Source of the DNA: Nostoc sp. TCL240-02 | Lineage (GTDB): Bacteria; Cyanobacteriota; Cyanobacteriia; Cyanobacteriales; Nostocaceae | Direction: 5' to 3' | Length of the DNA: 64,000 nt | NCBI RefSeq assembly: GCF_013343235.1 | Contig: NZ_CP040094.1 | Span: 2,294,501 to 2,358,500, forward strand | Part shown: positions 53,648 to 64,000 of the stretch, piece by piece | Layout: each line of letters opens with the position of its first letter | Position numbering within the stretch: the stretch's first letter is position 1 | Notes under the pieces: generated by a model | Database searches by the model: none | Told to the model about the DNA's origin: nothing | What the model saw: only the letters and a program-made list of their open reading frames with translations | Position numbers and translations under genes: made by a program

Positions 53648-56600
53648 TTAGGCGCTAAAGTATTTTGCTACTGGGTGGTAAGTAATAATTGCAGTGGTAG
53701 ACTGTTCTGGATAAAGTTGTTCACTTTCATCCATATACAATTTAATTCTGTCAGTCTGCAATAATTCCAGTTGCTTGTATTGGTCTTGGATATTCGGGCA
53801 AGCTGGATACCCAAAACTATACCGCGAGCCACGATAGCGTTGTGCTAATATCTCCCGAATATTGTCGGGTTCTTCAGCAACAAAGCCTAACTCTCGGCGA
53901 ATTCGGGCGTGTGTCCACTCAGCCACCGCCTCTGCTACCTGCACCGCCATACCGTGGAAATATAGGTAATCGGTGTATTGATTAGCCGCAAACAGCTTTT
54001 GAGCAAACTCTGTTGCAATCTCTCCTACAGTCACCGCCTGCATCGGGAAGACATCAATAATTCCCGATTCCTTTGGTGCAAAGAAATCTGCTATGCACAG
54101 CCGCCTTAACGACTTTTGTCTGGGAAAATCGAAAGTTGCAATCTGTTGTGATTGGTTTTCTGAGTCATATATATATAGAGAATTGCCCTCAGATTGACAA
54201 GGGAAATACCCATAAATCACTTGGGGATGCAACAGATTTTCTTCAATAATTCGCTGTTTCCAACTTTCTAAAATTGGGTAAACTTTCTCAGCTAAGAAAG
54301 CCTGATATTCCTCCTTAGATTGTTCCTTTGGTTTGCGGAATTGCCACTGTCCAGCAATTAAAGCTTGTAAATCCAAGTGCCAGAATATTTCCTCAATGGG
54401 AATATCACTAGGCTGCAACAATTTCGTTCCCCAGAAAGGTGGGGTGGGACGTTCAATATCTACAGCCACAGCTTCGGAACGTCTCGTATCTACTACTTTT
54501 GGTTCAGCAGATGTTTCTTCAGCAGTTGTAGCTTTTGGTTCTTTGTGACCATTTGTCGAAACTTCAGCAGTTTCCACTTCATTCAAAAATCCCTGCAAAT
54601 CTTCCCAGTTATTAGTTGCCTTTGCTGGCATTAATTTATCCATGAAGTGCAAGTCAGAAAAGGCATCTTTGCCATAAACAACTTTACCTTTGTAAGTGTT
54701 TTGGCAATCTTCATAGACAAACTTGGGAGTTAACGCCGCACCACCTAATATCACGGGGACACTAATTCCCTTTTCGTTGAATACCTCCAAATTCTCTTTC
54801 ATGAAGGCGGTGGATTTCACCAGCAAACCACTCATGGCAATACAATCAGGTTTGTGCTGTTCGTAAGCGTTGATGATGTTTTCTACTGGCTGCTTAATTC
54901 CCAGATTAATCACCTTGTAGCCGTTGTTGGACAAGATGATATCCACCAAGTTTTTACCAATGTCGTGGACATCACCTTTCACTGTGGCAATGATAAAGGT
55001 TCCCTTGGCATTGTTGCCTGATTCTGATTTTTCCATGAATGGTTCGAGAAATGCTACCGCCGCTTTCATGGTTTCCGCAGATTGCAAAACGAAGGGTAGC
55101 TGCATTTGTCCAGAACCGAATAATTCCCCGACAACTTTCATCCCATCTAGCAAAAAGGTGTTGATAATTTCCAACGGGGGATATTCTTCTAAGGCTTTTT
55201 TCAGATGTTCTTCTAAACCAATGCGTTCGCCGTCGATGATATGACGCTTGAGACGTTCTGGAATAGGGAGACTTTCATCTAAGGAGCGATCGCGCTTAGT
55301 TGTTACCCCGGCAAAGGCTGTGGTAAGCTCTCCCAAGGGATCGTAAACACAAACATTACCTTCAAACTTCCGCTCATCATAAATCAACTGGCGACAGATT
55401 TCTTGATGGCGTGCATCAATCTTCGATAGCGGTAAAATTTTGTTAGCGCTGACAATGGCTGCATCCATTCCCGCCGTTGTCGCTTCGTGTAAAAACACTG
55501 AGTTCAGCACCATCCGCGAGGCTGGAGTTAAACCAAAGGAAATATTGGAAACACCCAAAATTACATGGCATCCAGGCAATCCTTCACGAATGCGCCGGAT
55601 GGATTCAATGGTGGCTTTGCCGTTTTCTCGGTCTTCTTCAATCCCGGTGGAAATGGGTAACGCTAGGGTATCAAAGAATATTTCTGTGGGTGGTATGCCA
55701 TATTCTACAGCTTGACGGTATGCGCGTTGGGCGATCGCAAACTTTTTGTCTGCTGTCCGCGCCATCCCATCTTCATCGATAGTACCAATAACTACACCAG
55801 CACCGTATTTTTTCGCTAACTCCAGCACCTTCAAAAAGCGCGGTTCCCCATCTTCGTAGTTGGTGGAGTTCAGCAAACATTTACCACCGGCAACCTTTAA
55901 ACCCGCCTCCATCTTTTCCCATTCGGTGGAGTCAAGCATTAAAGGCAATGTCACATTATTGACAATGCGCGAAACTAATTCGTGCATATCGCGCACGCCA
56001 TCGCGTCCGACATAATCGACGTTGACATCAAGGATGTGTGCGCCTTCTTTAACTTGCGCCCTCGCCATTGAAACGAGTCCATCCCAATCTTCGGCATTGA
56101 GCAAATCGCGGCACTTTTTGGAACCACTGGCGTTGAGACGTTCGCCAACTATCAAGAAAGAATTATCTTGATCGTAGGGCTGAGTGGTGTAAATTGATGC
56201 TGCTGCTGGTTCTAAACTTGGCTGTCTAACTTTTGGCTTCAGACCTTTAGCGACTTCTGCCAATTGTTGAATGTGTTCTGGACGCGTCCCACAGCAACCC
56301 CCGATCACTTGGACACCCAAATCTTCAACAAAATGCATCAATGACATCCGTAATTCTAACGGTGTCAGGCGGTAGTGTGCTTGACCGCCAACGTTTTCAG
56401 GTAAACCCGCGTTGGGAATACAGGAAACGATGAAAGGTGAATGTTCTGACAAATACTTGATATGTGGTTTCATCAAGTCTGGGCCAGTGGCACAGTTTAG
56501 ACCGAGAATGTCAATTGGGTAAGGTTCCAGAATTGTCAGCACAGCGCTGATTTCTGAACCTACCAACATTGTGCCCATGCTTTCCATTGTCACTGATACC

Positions 56601-57175
56601 ATCAACGGACGGCGATCGCCTTTTTTGGCAAACACCTCTTCAATACCATTCAGCGCCGCCTTAATTTGCAGCACATCTTGGCAAGTTTCTACCAAAAATA
56701 AATCAACACCACCATCCCACAGCGCCTCTGCTTGTTCAGCAAAAGTAGCTTTCATGGTGTCAAAGTCAATATGTCCCAAAGTAGGGAGTTTTGTTGTGGG
56801 GCCGATGGAACCTGCCACAAACCGGGGTTTTTCTGGCGTGGAAAATTCCGCAGCGACACGCTTGGCTAATTCTGCGGCTGTCTTGCTGAGATAGTAGGCT
56901 TGGTCTGCCAAGTCATATTCTGCCAGCACCAGGGATGTACTGCCAAAGGTATCGGTTTCTATGACATCTGCACCAGCAGCGAGAAAGTCGCGGTGAACCT
57001 TAGCGACAGCTTCGGGTTTCGTGTGGACTAGGTATTCGTTACAACCTTCATACTGCGGGCCGCCGAAGTCTTCAGCAGTGAGGTTTTGGGTTTGTAAGTT
57101 GGTTCCCATCGCCCCGTCGAAGACGAGGACTGGGCTATCTGGACTACGCAGGCGTTCAAGGAAAGAATGAGTCAT
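53648..57175 (-). CDS. metH: Cobalamin-dependent methionine synthase
   Basis: An 1175-residue cytoplasmic enzyme transferring methyl from methyltetrahydrofolate to homocysteine. Domains in order: homocysteine-binding barrel (1-310) with zinc ligands in GLNCATGPD and [12 protein letters not shown]; pterin-binding barrel (330-610, [27 protein letters not shown]); B12 cap and binding domain (640-870) with the axial histidine in [15 protein letters not shown] and SGLLVKST; and the AdoMet activation domain (930-1175, [22 protein letters not shown]). A Glu/Thr/Ala-rich linker of about 50 residues joins the last two. All key residues are present. I see no cobalamin riboswitch in the spacer upstream. 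Confidence 0.97.
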   Translation of the reverse strand: MTHSFLERLRSPDSPVLVFDGAMGTNLQTQNLTAEDFGGPQYEGCNEYLVHTKPEAVAKVHRDFLAAGADVIETDTFGSTSLVLAEYDLADQAYYLSKTAAELAKRVAAEFSTPEKPRFVAGSIGPTTKLPTLGHIDFDTMKATFAEQAEALWDGGVDLFLVETCQDVLQIKAALNGIEEVFAKKGDRRPLMVSVTMESMGTMLVGSEISAVLTILEPYPIDILGLNCATGPDLMKPHIKYLSEHSPFIVSCIPNAGLPENVGGQAHYRLTPLELRMSLMHFVEDLGVQVIGGCCGTRPEHIQQLAEVAKGLKPKVRQPSLEPAAASIYTTQPYDQDNSFLIVGERLNASGSKKCRDLLNAEDWDGLVSMARAQVKEGAHILDVNVDYVGRDGVRDMHELVSRIVNNVTLPLMLDSTEWEKMEAGLKVAGGKCLLNSTNYEDGEPRFLKVLELAKKYGAGVVIGTIDEDGMARTADKKFAIAQRAYRQAVEYGIPPTEIFFDTLALPISTGIEEDRENGKATIESIRRIREGLPGCHVILGVSNISFGLTPASRMVLNSVFLHEATTAGMDAAIVSANKILPLSKIDARHQEICRQLIYDERKFEGNVCVYDPLGELTTAFAGVTTKRDRSLDESLPIPERLKRHIIDGERIGLEEHLKKALEEYPPLEIINTFLLDGMKVVGELFGSGQMQLPFVLQSAETMKAAVAFLEPFMEKSESGNNAKGTFIIATVKGDVHDIGKNLVDIILSNNGYKVINLGIKQPVENIINAYEQHKPDCIAMSGLLVKSTAFMKENLEVFNEKGISVPVILGGAALTPKFVYEDCQNTYKGKVVYGKDAFSDLHFMDKLMPAKATNNWEDLQGFLNEVETAEVSTNGHKEPKATTAEETSAEPKVVDTRRSEAVAVDIERPTPPFWGTKLLQPSDIPIEEIFWHLDLQALIAGQWQFRKPKEQSKEEYQAFLAEKVYPILESWKQRIIEENLLHPQVIYGYFPCQSEGNSLYIYDSENQSQQIATFDFPRQKSLRRLCIADFFAPKESGIIDVFPMQAVTVGEIATEFAQKLFAANQYTDYLYFHGMAVQVAEAVAEWTHARIRRELGFVAEEPDNIREILAQRYRGSRYSFGYPACPNIQDQYKQLELLQTDRIKLYMDESEQLYPEQSTTAIITYHPVAKYFSA

Positions 57176-57448
57176 ATTTTCCTAGAAGAAATGAGGACAT
57201 CAAGTGAGTCTTGTGATACTCGACTTACTTTATTATTTTCCAAAATTGTGATATTTGTGGCAGCGTTTAATAAAGTCTGGTTTTCTTTATATAGCGGTTT
57301 TCATTTGAGTGAGGTACAAGAACCCCCAACTTCCAAGGGAGGAGGAGGCTATGATGTAACTCGTTTCATTAGGAAAAGCTATAATTCCAAATCGCTATTA
57401 GAATTATCCGTAAGCTTGTAATCCCTACTAAACATTGGTTTTAGCTAT

Positions 57449-59280
57449 TTACTGATAACCGGCTGCTTGTAACAGAAACAACTTGGCATAACGTCCTTTT
57501 AGCTGTAACAATTCTTCGTGAGTTCCTTGTTCTATAACTTCGCCGTTTTCTATAACTAAAATTTTGTCAGCCATTCGTACCGTAGAGAACCGATGGGAAA
57601 TCAAAAGTACCATCTGATTTTGAGTGATAGCACGAAAATGATTGAAAATCTCAAATTCAGCTTGGGCATCGATTGCTGATGTTGGTTCATCCAATACTAA
57701 GATATCTGCTTGCGATCGCATAAAAGCACGAGAGAGAGCAATTTTCTGCCACTGTCCCCCAGAAAGTTCCTGTCCTCCCTTAAACCAACGACCAAGTTGA
57801 GTCTGGAAGCTTTGGGGTAATTGGTCAATAAAAGATTGGGCCATGCCTTTTTCAGCAGCAGTTTTCCAACGGTTTTTGTTTTCGAGATGTTCTACATCAC
57901 CTACACCAATATTCTCTCCCACAGTAAACTGGTAGCGGACAAAGTTCTGAAAAATCACACCAATACGACGACGCAGCACATCTACATCCCATTCTTGTAA
58001 ATCCAAGCCATCTAAGAAAATTCGCCCAGAGTCTGGCGTGTAGAGTCGAGTAAGTAGTTTGATTAAGGTAGTCTTACCAGAACCATTTTCACCTACAATT
58101 GCCAGTTTTTCTCTGGGTTTCAAGTGTAGCGAAATGTTTGTCAAGGCTGGCTTAGAACTTCCCGGATAAGTAAAAGATACGTTCTCGAAACGAATACCAT
58201 CTTGAGGATTTAAACCAATGGTTGCTTTACCCCAAGACTTTGGTACTTCTTCTTCTAGAAAATCATAGAGATTTGATAGATATAAGTTGTCTTCATACAT
58301 CCCTCCAATAGACGTGAGGGCATTGGAGAAAGTTGATTGTCCTTGGCGAAAAACGGTGAGATACATTGTCATATCTCCCAAAGAAATCTTACTTTGCACT
58401 GTTTCCAGCACAATCCAAGCATAAGCTAGGTAAAAAGCACCAGTACTAACTAAACTCAGGAGATAACCCCACACTCCTCGCCGCACAGTCAAATCGCGGT
58501 CTTCGCCATAGAGTTGATCAAACAGGTTGTGATAACGCCCTAGCAGCATCTCTCCCAGTTGGTAGAGTTTGACTTCTGTGACAAAATCTTCTCTTGCTAG
58601 TAGATTTTCTAAGTAGTGCTGTTGACGAGTTTCTGCCGCCCGCCAACTAAATAGGCGAAAGCCTTCTCCAGCAAATTTGGTTTCGGCAATAAATACAGGT
58701 ATGGCAGCCAAAACCAGCATTAGCACCGCCCAAACTGAGAAATTTATTAGCAAAATACCGTAGGTGAACAGAGAAAGGGCATTTTGCACTAACCCAAAGG
58801 TGCGGTTTACTAAGGAAAGGGGACGAACTGATGCTTCTCGTCGCGCATTGGTCAATTTGTCATAAAATTCCGAGTCTTCAAACTGCCTAAGATCAAGTGT
58901 CAGCGCCTTTTCTAAGATAAGTACATTTACTCGCTGACCCAGTAGCGCCCGCAATAACGATTGACAAATAAGGATTCCGCGTTGACCACCTGCTAGTAGA
59001 ATTACAGCGATCGCTTCTAATCCTACATAAAATAGGGAAGGATAAATATTGACAAAACCATTATTTTGTGAATTAACTTGAGATGCAACTACCACTGCAT
59101 CAACAATTAACTTACTGATGTAAGATATCGCCGCCGGTAAAAGACCAGCCACTAAAGTCAAACTCGCCAGAAGAATAGTAAGCGATCGGTTAGTAGTCCA
59201 TACCAAGCTTACAGCCCGTCCACTGTAGCGGAAAACCGTCAGGGATTGGCGTAGGATATTTCTTTTTTTTTAATCTTCAT
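57449..59280 (-). pseudogene. ABC transporter (fused permease-ATPase), 5' frameshift
   Basis: An exporter half-transporter with about six membrane segments (SLTILLASLTLVAGLLPAAI, YVGLEAIAVILLAGG, FGLVQNALSLFTYGILLINFSVWAVLMLVLAAIPVFI, WGYLLSLVSTGAFYLAYAWIV) and a full ATPase: Walker A GENGSGKTT near 370, signature LSGGQWQKIAL, Walker B DILVLDEPTS, and the H-loop LISHRFSTV. The main frame (57449-59206) has only a TTG start. Upstream, RNILRQSLTVFRYSGRAVSLVW reads on in the same frame to a nine-A run (59263-59271), before which ATG 59280 (MKIKKK) is out of phase by one base. With ten A the N-terminus would be whole. It may be a genuine mutation, a slippage site or a sequencing error; substrate unknown. 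Confidence 0.8.
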
Positions 59281-59471
59281 CTTTCTTTGCGCGAGATACC
59301 CCTGGTTAAGAGAATCTTCCTGACTTTATTTAATCTTTATTAATTTTACCAAAAAAGAACTTAGAACTTAGCAGCGAGAATGACGGGTGTGCGACTAAGT
59401 GGTGACTCTCATACTTAGGTTAACGGATATTCTGAATTCTGGATTCTGACTCCTGACTTCTGTTCATATTT

Positions 59472-60602
59472 TTATCCCCACAATCTCCGACCTGCTTTCC
59501 CACTTAATTTTTGGTGAGTATCTGACAATAAAGCTGGAATATCTAACTTTTCTGGACACCGAGGTAAACAGTCACCGCATTCTGTACATCGGTTGCCTTT
59601 CATTCCAGGGAACCAGTGACCAGCATTTTCAAACATTCCGTAACGATATTGTCCATAGTCTTTCATGTCGTATGCCACTGCCAGATTACGTAACCGCAAT
59701 ACCTCTGGAATATTGATATTTTCTGGACAGGGCAAACAAGCATAACATTGGCTACATTTATCAGTTCCCAAAGCAAATTTTTGGTGATTTTCTAACCTCT
59801 GGAAAGCAGAAATTTCTGCTGATTTTAGCTTTCCATCATCGTCAGCAACTCGCAAAGGTTCTATTAATTCATCTGGGTTGGCTGGCCCTATACTTAAAGT
59901 ATTAATACGGTTGTCAGCAAGTAAAAAACGATAGTTTAGTTCTAAGGGGGAATACGGCTTACACAAATCTTTTAGGGTTTGGGGTGGCGTATACAGCTTT
60001 CCCCCTTTGTCAGCAGGGGAAATAATGAAAATGCCCATATCTTTTTCGGCAGCTAGTTGAATTGCTGGTGCGTGCCGTTGAAAAAAATAGTAATAATGCA
60101 GATTGACAAACTCAAAAAAATCTGTTTCGATAGCTGCCTGAATTAGTTCTAATGACCCGTGGCTGGAAAAACCCACGTGTCGCACTCGACCATCAGCAAC
60201 AGCTTCCTCTACGGCTTGCATACAGCCATTTTTGGCTTGCACCCACTCCAAATGTTGCCAAGTGTTCAAGCCATGAACGCCTAAGCAATCTAAATAATCT
60301 AGCTGTAATCGTTCTAGGGATTCGTCGATGCACCGACGCATGGTGTCAGCATCTGCTGTGGCAGAGATTTTGGTAGTGATGTAAAGCTTCGTTCGGGGTA
60401 TTAACAACCCAACTTTTAATGCCCTACCAAGATACTCCTCACTTTTGCCATAACCTCTGGCGGTTTCTAGATGATTAATTCCTAGCGCTAAAGCTTGTTC
60501 AATGATCTGTTGAGCATTTTCAAAAGAAGCTAAGTAGCGCATTGTTCCTAGAGAGAAAACTGAGAGGTGCAGATTCGTTTTCCCAAAGCGTCGGTATTGC
60601 AT
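59472..60602 (-). CDS. Aldo/keto reductase with two 4Fe-4S motifs
   Basis: A 376-residue protein. The aldo/keto reductase barrel starts QYRRFGKTNLHLSVFSLGTMRY. Active-site Tyr is in HLETARGYGKSEEYLG, Lys in LYITTKISA and His in LGVHGLN. The usual Asp of the first motif is Glu here. A C-terminal ferredoxin-like tail has two cysteine clusters, CSQCYACLPCPENINIP and CTECGDCLPRCPEKLDIP, predicted to bind iron-sulfur clusters. I use ATG 60602; the first 23 residues of the longer frame carry no family features. Substrate unknown. Confidence 0.88.
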   Translation of the reverse strand: MQYRRFGKTNLHLSVFSLGTMRYLASFENAQQIIEQALALGINHLETARGYGKSEEYLGRALKVGLLIPRTKLYITTKISATADADTMRRCIDESLERLQLDYLDCLGVHGLNTWQHLEWVQAKNGCMQAVEEAVADGRVRHVGFSSHGSLELIQAAIETDFFEFVNLHYYYFFQRHAPAIQLAAEKDMGIFIISPADKGGKLYTPPQTLKDLCKPYSPLELNYRFLLADNRINTLSIGPANPDELIEPLRVADDDGKLKSAEISAFQRLENHQKFALGTDKCSQCYACLPCPENINIPEVLRLRNLAVAYDMKDYGQYRYGMFENAGHWFPGMKGNRCTECGDCLPRCPEKLDIPALLSDTHQKLSGKAGRRLWG

Positions 60603-60780
60603 AAATTTCAGTGCTGAGTGGTGTTGCATTAGCGGGGCATTTAGCCCGTGCTGAGTTCTGAGTAGAAACACGATTAATATTGTCTATACAAAATGAAAGG
60701 TAAAAAAGAAAGAATAAAGAACTTATTTTTTAGATTCTCTATTCTTTCTCAGCACTCAGCACTCCCCACTCAGAACTCTT

Positions 60781-61278
60781 TTAGCTGTCGCCATTACCAA
60801 AGCGCTTGATCAAATCTTCAGGACGGAGATTAGAAATAAATTCACGGAAGGCTTGCTGTTCGGCTTCATCTGCATCGCGGTCAACAGGTATAGAAGCATC
60901 GGCAATCACTTCTTCCATTACCCAGATGGGGGTATTTGTACGGAGAGCAATGGCGATCGCATCGCTAGGACGTGCGTCAATTTCTTTTTTTACCTCGCCT
61001 TGCTGGACAATTAAAGCTGCATAAAATGTATCCTTTTGCAGGGAATGAATGATCACCTTTTCTAGAGTCATATTCCAAGTCTCTAGAAGATTCACAATCA
61101 GGTCGTGGGTTAAGGGTCTGGGAGGCTTTTGATTCTCCAGTGCGCCCATAATTGCCCTAGCCTGTTCCTGACCAATATAAATTGGCAAAGCCCGCCGATC
61201 TGAAGAATCTTTCAAAAGGACGATCGGGCTACGGGTTATGGCATCTAATGCTATGCCAGCGACTTTCATTTCAATCAT
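60781..61278 (-). CDS. Bifunctional nuclease family (DUF151) protein
   Basis: A 165-residue DUF151 protein: MKVAGIALDAITRSPIVLLKDSSDRRALPIYIGQEQARAI, LTHDLIVNLLETW, and the conserved ARPSDAIAIALRTNTPIWV. Plant relatives have both RNase and DNase activity; in bacteria the function is little known. It is divergent from ribE across a 340-base spacer. Confidence 0.88.
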   Translation of the reverse strand: MIEMKVAGIALDAITRSPIVLLKDSSDRRALPIYIGQEQARAIMGALENQKPPRPLTHDLIVNLLETWNMTLEKVIIHSLQKDTFYAALIVQQGEVKKEIDARPSDAIAIALRTNTPIWVMEEVIADASIPVDRDADEAEQQAFREFISNLRPEDLIKRFGNGDS

Positions 61279-61618
61279 TGCCTAAGCCTCTACAATGCTT
61301 TGAGAGCCTTGGATGCTGTGTAACAAATAGTACCCCTTTTTAGGCGGTTTGGTGACAGTAATAAACATAAGCATTCGTTCTCTATAATTGCTTCTATTAA
61401 ACTCCGAACTTGTGGTGAAAACCAGAGTAAGTCAAATTGGTCTTCTTAGACAATAACCTTCTTACCCAAGTATGCCTTGTGAAGGATGCTAATGTGTTAA
61501 TATTCCTATACGAAAAAAAGTCAGAAAATATACTTGGATATTCGACATTTCTGTGACAATTACCAATTCATTTCAAGCAAATTTAGGCAATAAATAGAGT
61601 TAGTTTGACAAAAAAGCC
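61279..61618. other. Divergent spacer between DUF151 gene and ribE
   Basis: AT-rich; both genes must be started from here. No FMN riboswitch-like structure and no convincing operator was recognised. Confidence 0.4.
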
Positions 61619-62299
61619 GTGTTTACAGGATTAATCCAAGCATTAGGAACGATAGAACCTTTGGGGGGCGATTCTTGGCAAATTACTTGTATAAGCCATT
61701 CTGGTGAAGTAATTATGCAGGATTTGGCTTATGGTGACAGTGTTGCAGTAGATGGCGTTTGCTTGACAGTGGAAAAAGTTTTAAAAGACGGGTTTATCGC
61801 CACAGCTTCGCCGGAAACGCTACGCCGCACGACGTTGGGAGGTGAGCAAACTCAACAGAGATATGTCAATTTAGAAGCGTCTCTAAAGGTTGGCAGCAAA
61901 GTTGGCGGTCATTTTGTGATGGGGCATGTAGATGGCATCGGTCGATTGCTAGTGGCAGAACAAACGGCTAGTTCTTGGGAAATGACCTTTATTGCTTCCG
62001 TTGCGATCGCACGATACATTGTCCCCAAAGGTAGCATAGCTGTCAACGGCATCAGTCTCACAGTAGCCGCTTATGACTCAGAACTCTCTCAGTTCAAGGT
62101 GGCGGTAATTCCCCTCACATATAGCGAGACAAATCTTCGCTATTTGGTTGCTGGGAGTTTGGTGAATTTAGAAGGGGATATTCTCGGCAAATACGTCGAA
62201 AAATTCCTTTACTCTGGCAACCAAAACACCACAGCCCATCATGAAACAAGTCTAGATGGCATTACACCCGCATTCTTAGCAGAACACGGGTATTTGTAA
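61619..62299 (+). CDS. ribE: Riboflavin synthase, alpha chain
   Basis: A 226-residue enzyme joining two lumazine molecules to form riboflavin. Two homologous beta-barrel halves are visible: MFTGLIQALGTIEPL with SVAVDGVCLTVEKV, and VGGHFVMGHVDGIGRLL with GSIAVNGISLTVAAY. The start is GTG at 61619, fixed by the conserved MFTGLI beginning. The C-terminal ~25 residues (HHETSLDGITPAFLAEHGYL) match the usual helical tail. No other riboflavin gene is nearby. Confidence 0.96.
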   Translation: MFTGLIQALGTIEPLGGDSWQITCISHSGEVIMQDLAYGDSVAVDGVCLTVEKVLKDGFIATASPETLRRTTLGGEQTQQRYVNLEASLKVGSKVGGHFVMGHVDGIGRLLVAEQTASSWEMTFIASVAIARYIVPKGSIAVNGISLTVAAYDSELSQFKVAVIPLTYSETNLRYLVAGSLVNLEGDILGKYVEKFLYSGNQNTTAHHETSLDGITPAFLAEHGYL

Positions 62300-62434
62300 G
62301 TGGGAATAGGGAATGGGGAATTGGGCACTGGGCATTGGGTATGCGGCATTGGAAAGAGGGGAAAGAGCTAATTTTTTATTCTTCCCCTGCTCCCTCTACC
62401 CCCTGCCCCCCTGCCCCCTGCCCCTCAGCTTCTT
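62300..62434. repeat. G-rich and C-rich heptamer-like spacer
   Basis: The ribE/M23 convergent spacer holds gggaatg/gggcatt-type units (62300-62360) and ccctgcccc-type units (62388-62425), which are roughly complementary and could fold over each other. Confidence 0.6.
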
Positions 62435-63985
62435 CTAGCTGCCTGGTTCTTGGCTTACCTGAGCAGTTTGCAAGCCTCTCACTAACTGGCTGAGGGCGCT
62501 TTGTAATTGCACGCCTGGGTCAGTAGCAATCCACCCGTTCGGTGTTAGGTGGCGGACTTCAAAGTGCAGGTGAGGGCCTGTGGATGCCCCAGTGCTGCCA
62601 ACTAGCCCAATGACAGTTCCAGGTTGTACCCACTGACCAGGTTTAACAAGGATTTCTGACATGTGACCGTAGAGAGTTTGTTCAGCCGATTTGTGATTGA
62701 GAATAACGGTTAAACCATAACCGCCCAACCAGTTAGCAGTTTCGACTTGACCAGCAGCAGCAGCTAAAACTGGTGTTCCCGTAGGCGCACCTAAGTCTGT
62801 ACCAGCATGGAAGCGTTGATTACCTGTGATTGGGTGAACTCGCCAACCAAACAAAGAAGTAATAGGAGCGGGGATAGATAGGGGATACATCATTCCCGTA
62901 CCACTATAGGCGACTGTACCCGTGTAAGGTATTTGCGGCAATACTGATGCTAGTGAGAAGTCGTAAGCTACGTTGCTGGGACGGGGTGCAATGTTGCCAT
63001 CTGCCATTGGTGGCGGTAAAGTCCCGCCACTGGGTGCGATGGGAGTTGCACTCACTCTTGTGGGGCTGAACTCGCTAGGACTCGGGATAAACCGATTTGG
63101 GCGATATGCGGTCTTGGTGTCACCACTATAACCATTTTGAGCCGCACGCCATCTGCTGTTGTTGCCAGTCGTTGCAGCTTGCCGCGTGGTCGGAACGACT
63201 GGCAATTGGGCGTTTTGACTTCTTCTTAGCCAATTAGGTGCTACTTTACCATTAGAATCAGCCACATTCTTTTGGGGTACTTTGGCGCAAACGCCGCCTA
63301 ATACGCTTTGTCCTGAAGGCAAAATGGCTTGGCAACCACTAGAGCGTTCTGTGAGAATTACAGAATTTGGTGCTTGATAAGTACCTGTGGCACCACTGTC
63401 ATAACTATTAGGATCAATATAGGCGTTATTATAATCCTTGGTTTTACCTGGCGTTGCACTAACAGAACTGTTGGAGTTATTCGATGGTTGAGCAACTTCT
63501 GGGAGTTTTTCAGGTGCATAGCGGACAGGGGTATTGGGTTTTTCCTGTCTCACCCTTGCAGGAGTAACCTGGGAGGTTTCTACTTTGGGCTTTTGTCTGA
63601 TAATAACAACAGGTTCAGCAGCTTCGATTTTGGGCGTAGACTGCCTAACTGGTTCTTTTGATTGAGCTACCTCTGGCTTGCGTAGTCTCTGTTTTAGTCT
63701 GGCTCGCCGTTGGGAAAATTCCGGTTGCGCTTGAACTGCTTCGGGTGCAACAGCCTGTTTTTTAACTAGATTTGGAACTACTGTTGGCTGGGAAGTTTCA
63801 ACAGTGGGAACGATGTTATCTACTTGTGTTTCCGTTTGGGCAAACACAAAGCCGCCGCTGAGAAGGCTGACGCTACTCAGCCAACAGAGGCTCTGAGCTG
63901 GTAGTGTTGAGGCAAAACGTTTTTTTGTTAGACCTTGCTGCCATAAATGCAAACGATGATGGGCAGAATTATTGCGCTGCGTCAT
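62435..63985 (-). CDS. M23 family metallopeptidase (LytM-like)
   Basis: A 516-residue exported protein. A basic start and hydrophobic stretch (LPAQSLCWLSSVSLLSGGFVFAQ) give a signal sequence. A long low-complexity Gln/Pro/Ser-rich middle is followed from ~375 by the M23 zinc-endopeptidase domain: RVHPITGNQRFHAGTDLGAPTGTPVLAAA (first His/Asp), LYGHMSEILVKPGQWVQPGTVIGLVGSTG, and the catalytic GPHLHFEVR. It likely cuts peptidoglycan cross-links or helps such cleavage. It is the last gene of the window and complete, with its start codon 15 bases from the edge. Confidence 0.92.
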   Translation of the reverse strand: MTQRNNSAHHRLHLWQQGLTKKRFASTLPAQSLCWLSSVSLLSGGFVFAQTETQVDNIVPTVETSQPTVVPNLVKKQAVAPEAVQAQPEFSQRRARLKQRLRKPEVAQSKEPVRQSTPKIEAAEPVVIIRQKPKVETSQVTPARVRQEKPNTPVRYAPEKLPEVAQPSNNSNSSVSATPGKTKDYNNAYIDPNSYDSGATGTYQAPNSVILTERSSGCQAILPSGQSVLGGVCAKVPQKNVADSNGKVAPNWLRRSQNAQLPVVPTTRQAATTGNNSRWRAAQNGYSGDTKTAYRPNRFIPSPSEFSPTRVSATPIAPSGGTLPPPMADGNIAPRPSNVAYDFSLASVLPQIPYTGTVAYSGTGMMYPLSIPAPITSLFGWRVHPITGNQRFHAGTDLGAPTGTPVLAAAAGQVETANWLGGYGLTVILNHKSAEQTLYGHMSEILVKPGQWVQPGTVIGLVGSTGASTGPHLHFEVRHLTPNGWIATDPGVQLQSALSQLVRGLQTAQVSQEPGS

Positions 63986-64000
63986 TTGTTCTCTCAGTTG

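Noticed and set aside
57167..57421. 84-codon plus-strand frame starting in the metH 5' end
   Set aside because: Mostly spacer and repeat DNA (tatagcggttttcatttgag type); no protein-like pattern.
57176..57448. Cobalamin riboswitch upstream of metH
   Set aside because: No B12-box or characteristic conserved core was found on the minus strand in this spacer.
1..64000. CRISPR array
   Set aside because: The repeats found are 7-base tandem units, MITE pairs or palindromes. No regularly spaced 25-40 base repeats with unique spacers and no cas genes were seen.

Overview
The window looks like chromosome from a filamentous Nostoc-type cyanobacterium. The evidence is the many GCGATCGC palindromes (HIP1), heptamer repeat arrays of the kind described in heterocystous cyanobacteria, short palindromes scattered in spacers and inside genes, and a gene cluster matching the hormogonium polysaccharide (hps) locus of Nostoc punctiforme. 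Most genes are ordinary chromosomal housekeeping genes with long AT-rich or repeat-filled spacers. No tRNA, rRNA or CRISPR array was recognised.

Layout. 1-2.4 kb: the 5' end of an unknown minus-strand gene, then an IS4-family insertion sequence with perfect ends and a 10-bp target duplication but a frameshifted transposase. 2.4-6.5 kb: mutS2 (with heptamer-repeat DNA inserted in frame between Walker A and Walker B), a DUF2288-like gene and an AI-2E/PerM-type membrane protein. 6.6-12.9 kb: a fatty-acid/phospholipid cluster plsX-fabH-fabD ... plsC, interrupted by an Uma2-type gene and a decayed serine/threonine kinase-histidine kinase gene. 13-16.9 kb: pepA between two inverted ~110-bp repeats, an EcsC-like protein and a second Uma2 gene. 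17-18.7 kb: an alpha/beta hydrolase next to a lysophospholipid-type acyltransferase, which look like the two halves of plant phytyl ester synthases. 19-30.8 kb: metG, a NYN/LabA-like gene overlapping lptC, a CsoR/InrS-type metal sensor, menH, a lysozyme-like protein, an NAD(P)-binding protein, DUF1997 and DUF4079 genes, an ankyrin-repeat protein and a GAF-PP2C phosphatase. 30.8-32.3 kb: a spacer with hairpins and no convincing gene. 32.3-35.7 kb: a DUF502 gene, nusB and ftsY.

36-53 kb is the most distinctive region. On the minus strand it carries a family-4 glycosyltransferase, a PIG-L deacetylase, the very large HpsA, pseudopilins HpsB, HpsC and HpsD, HpsE, a second HpsE-like glycosyltransferase, a third glycosyltransferase, a fourth pseudopilin, a TIGR04282-type protein, HpsJ and another family-2 glycosyltransferase. 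By comparison with the published hps locus, the glycosyltransferases would build a polysaccharide, and the pseudopilins with HpsA would take part in exporting it for gliding of hormogonia. Two 98%-identical 165-bp MITE-like elements with perfect 19-bp terminal inverted repeats bracket the deacetylase/GT4 pair.

53.6-64 kb: metH, an ABC exporter whose N-terminus is cut off by a poly-A frameshift, an iron-sulfur aldo/keto reductase, a DUF151 nuclease-like protein, ribE and an M23 peptidase.

A recurring theme is repeat DNA entering coding sequence: in mutS2, in the third hps glycosyltransferase and in the decayed kinase.
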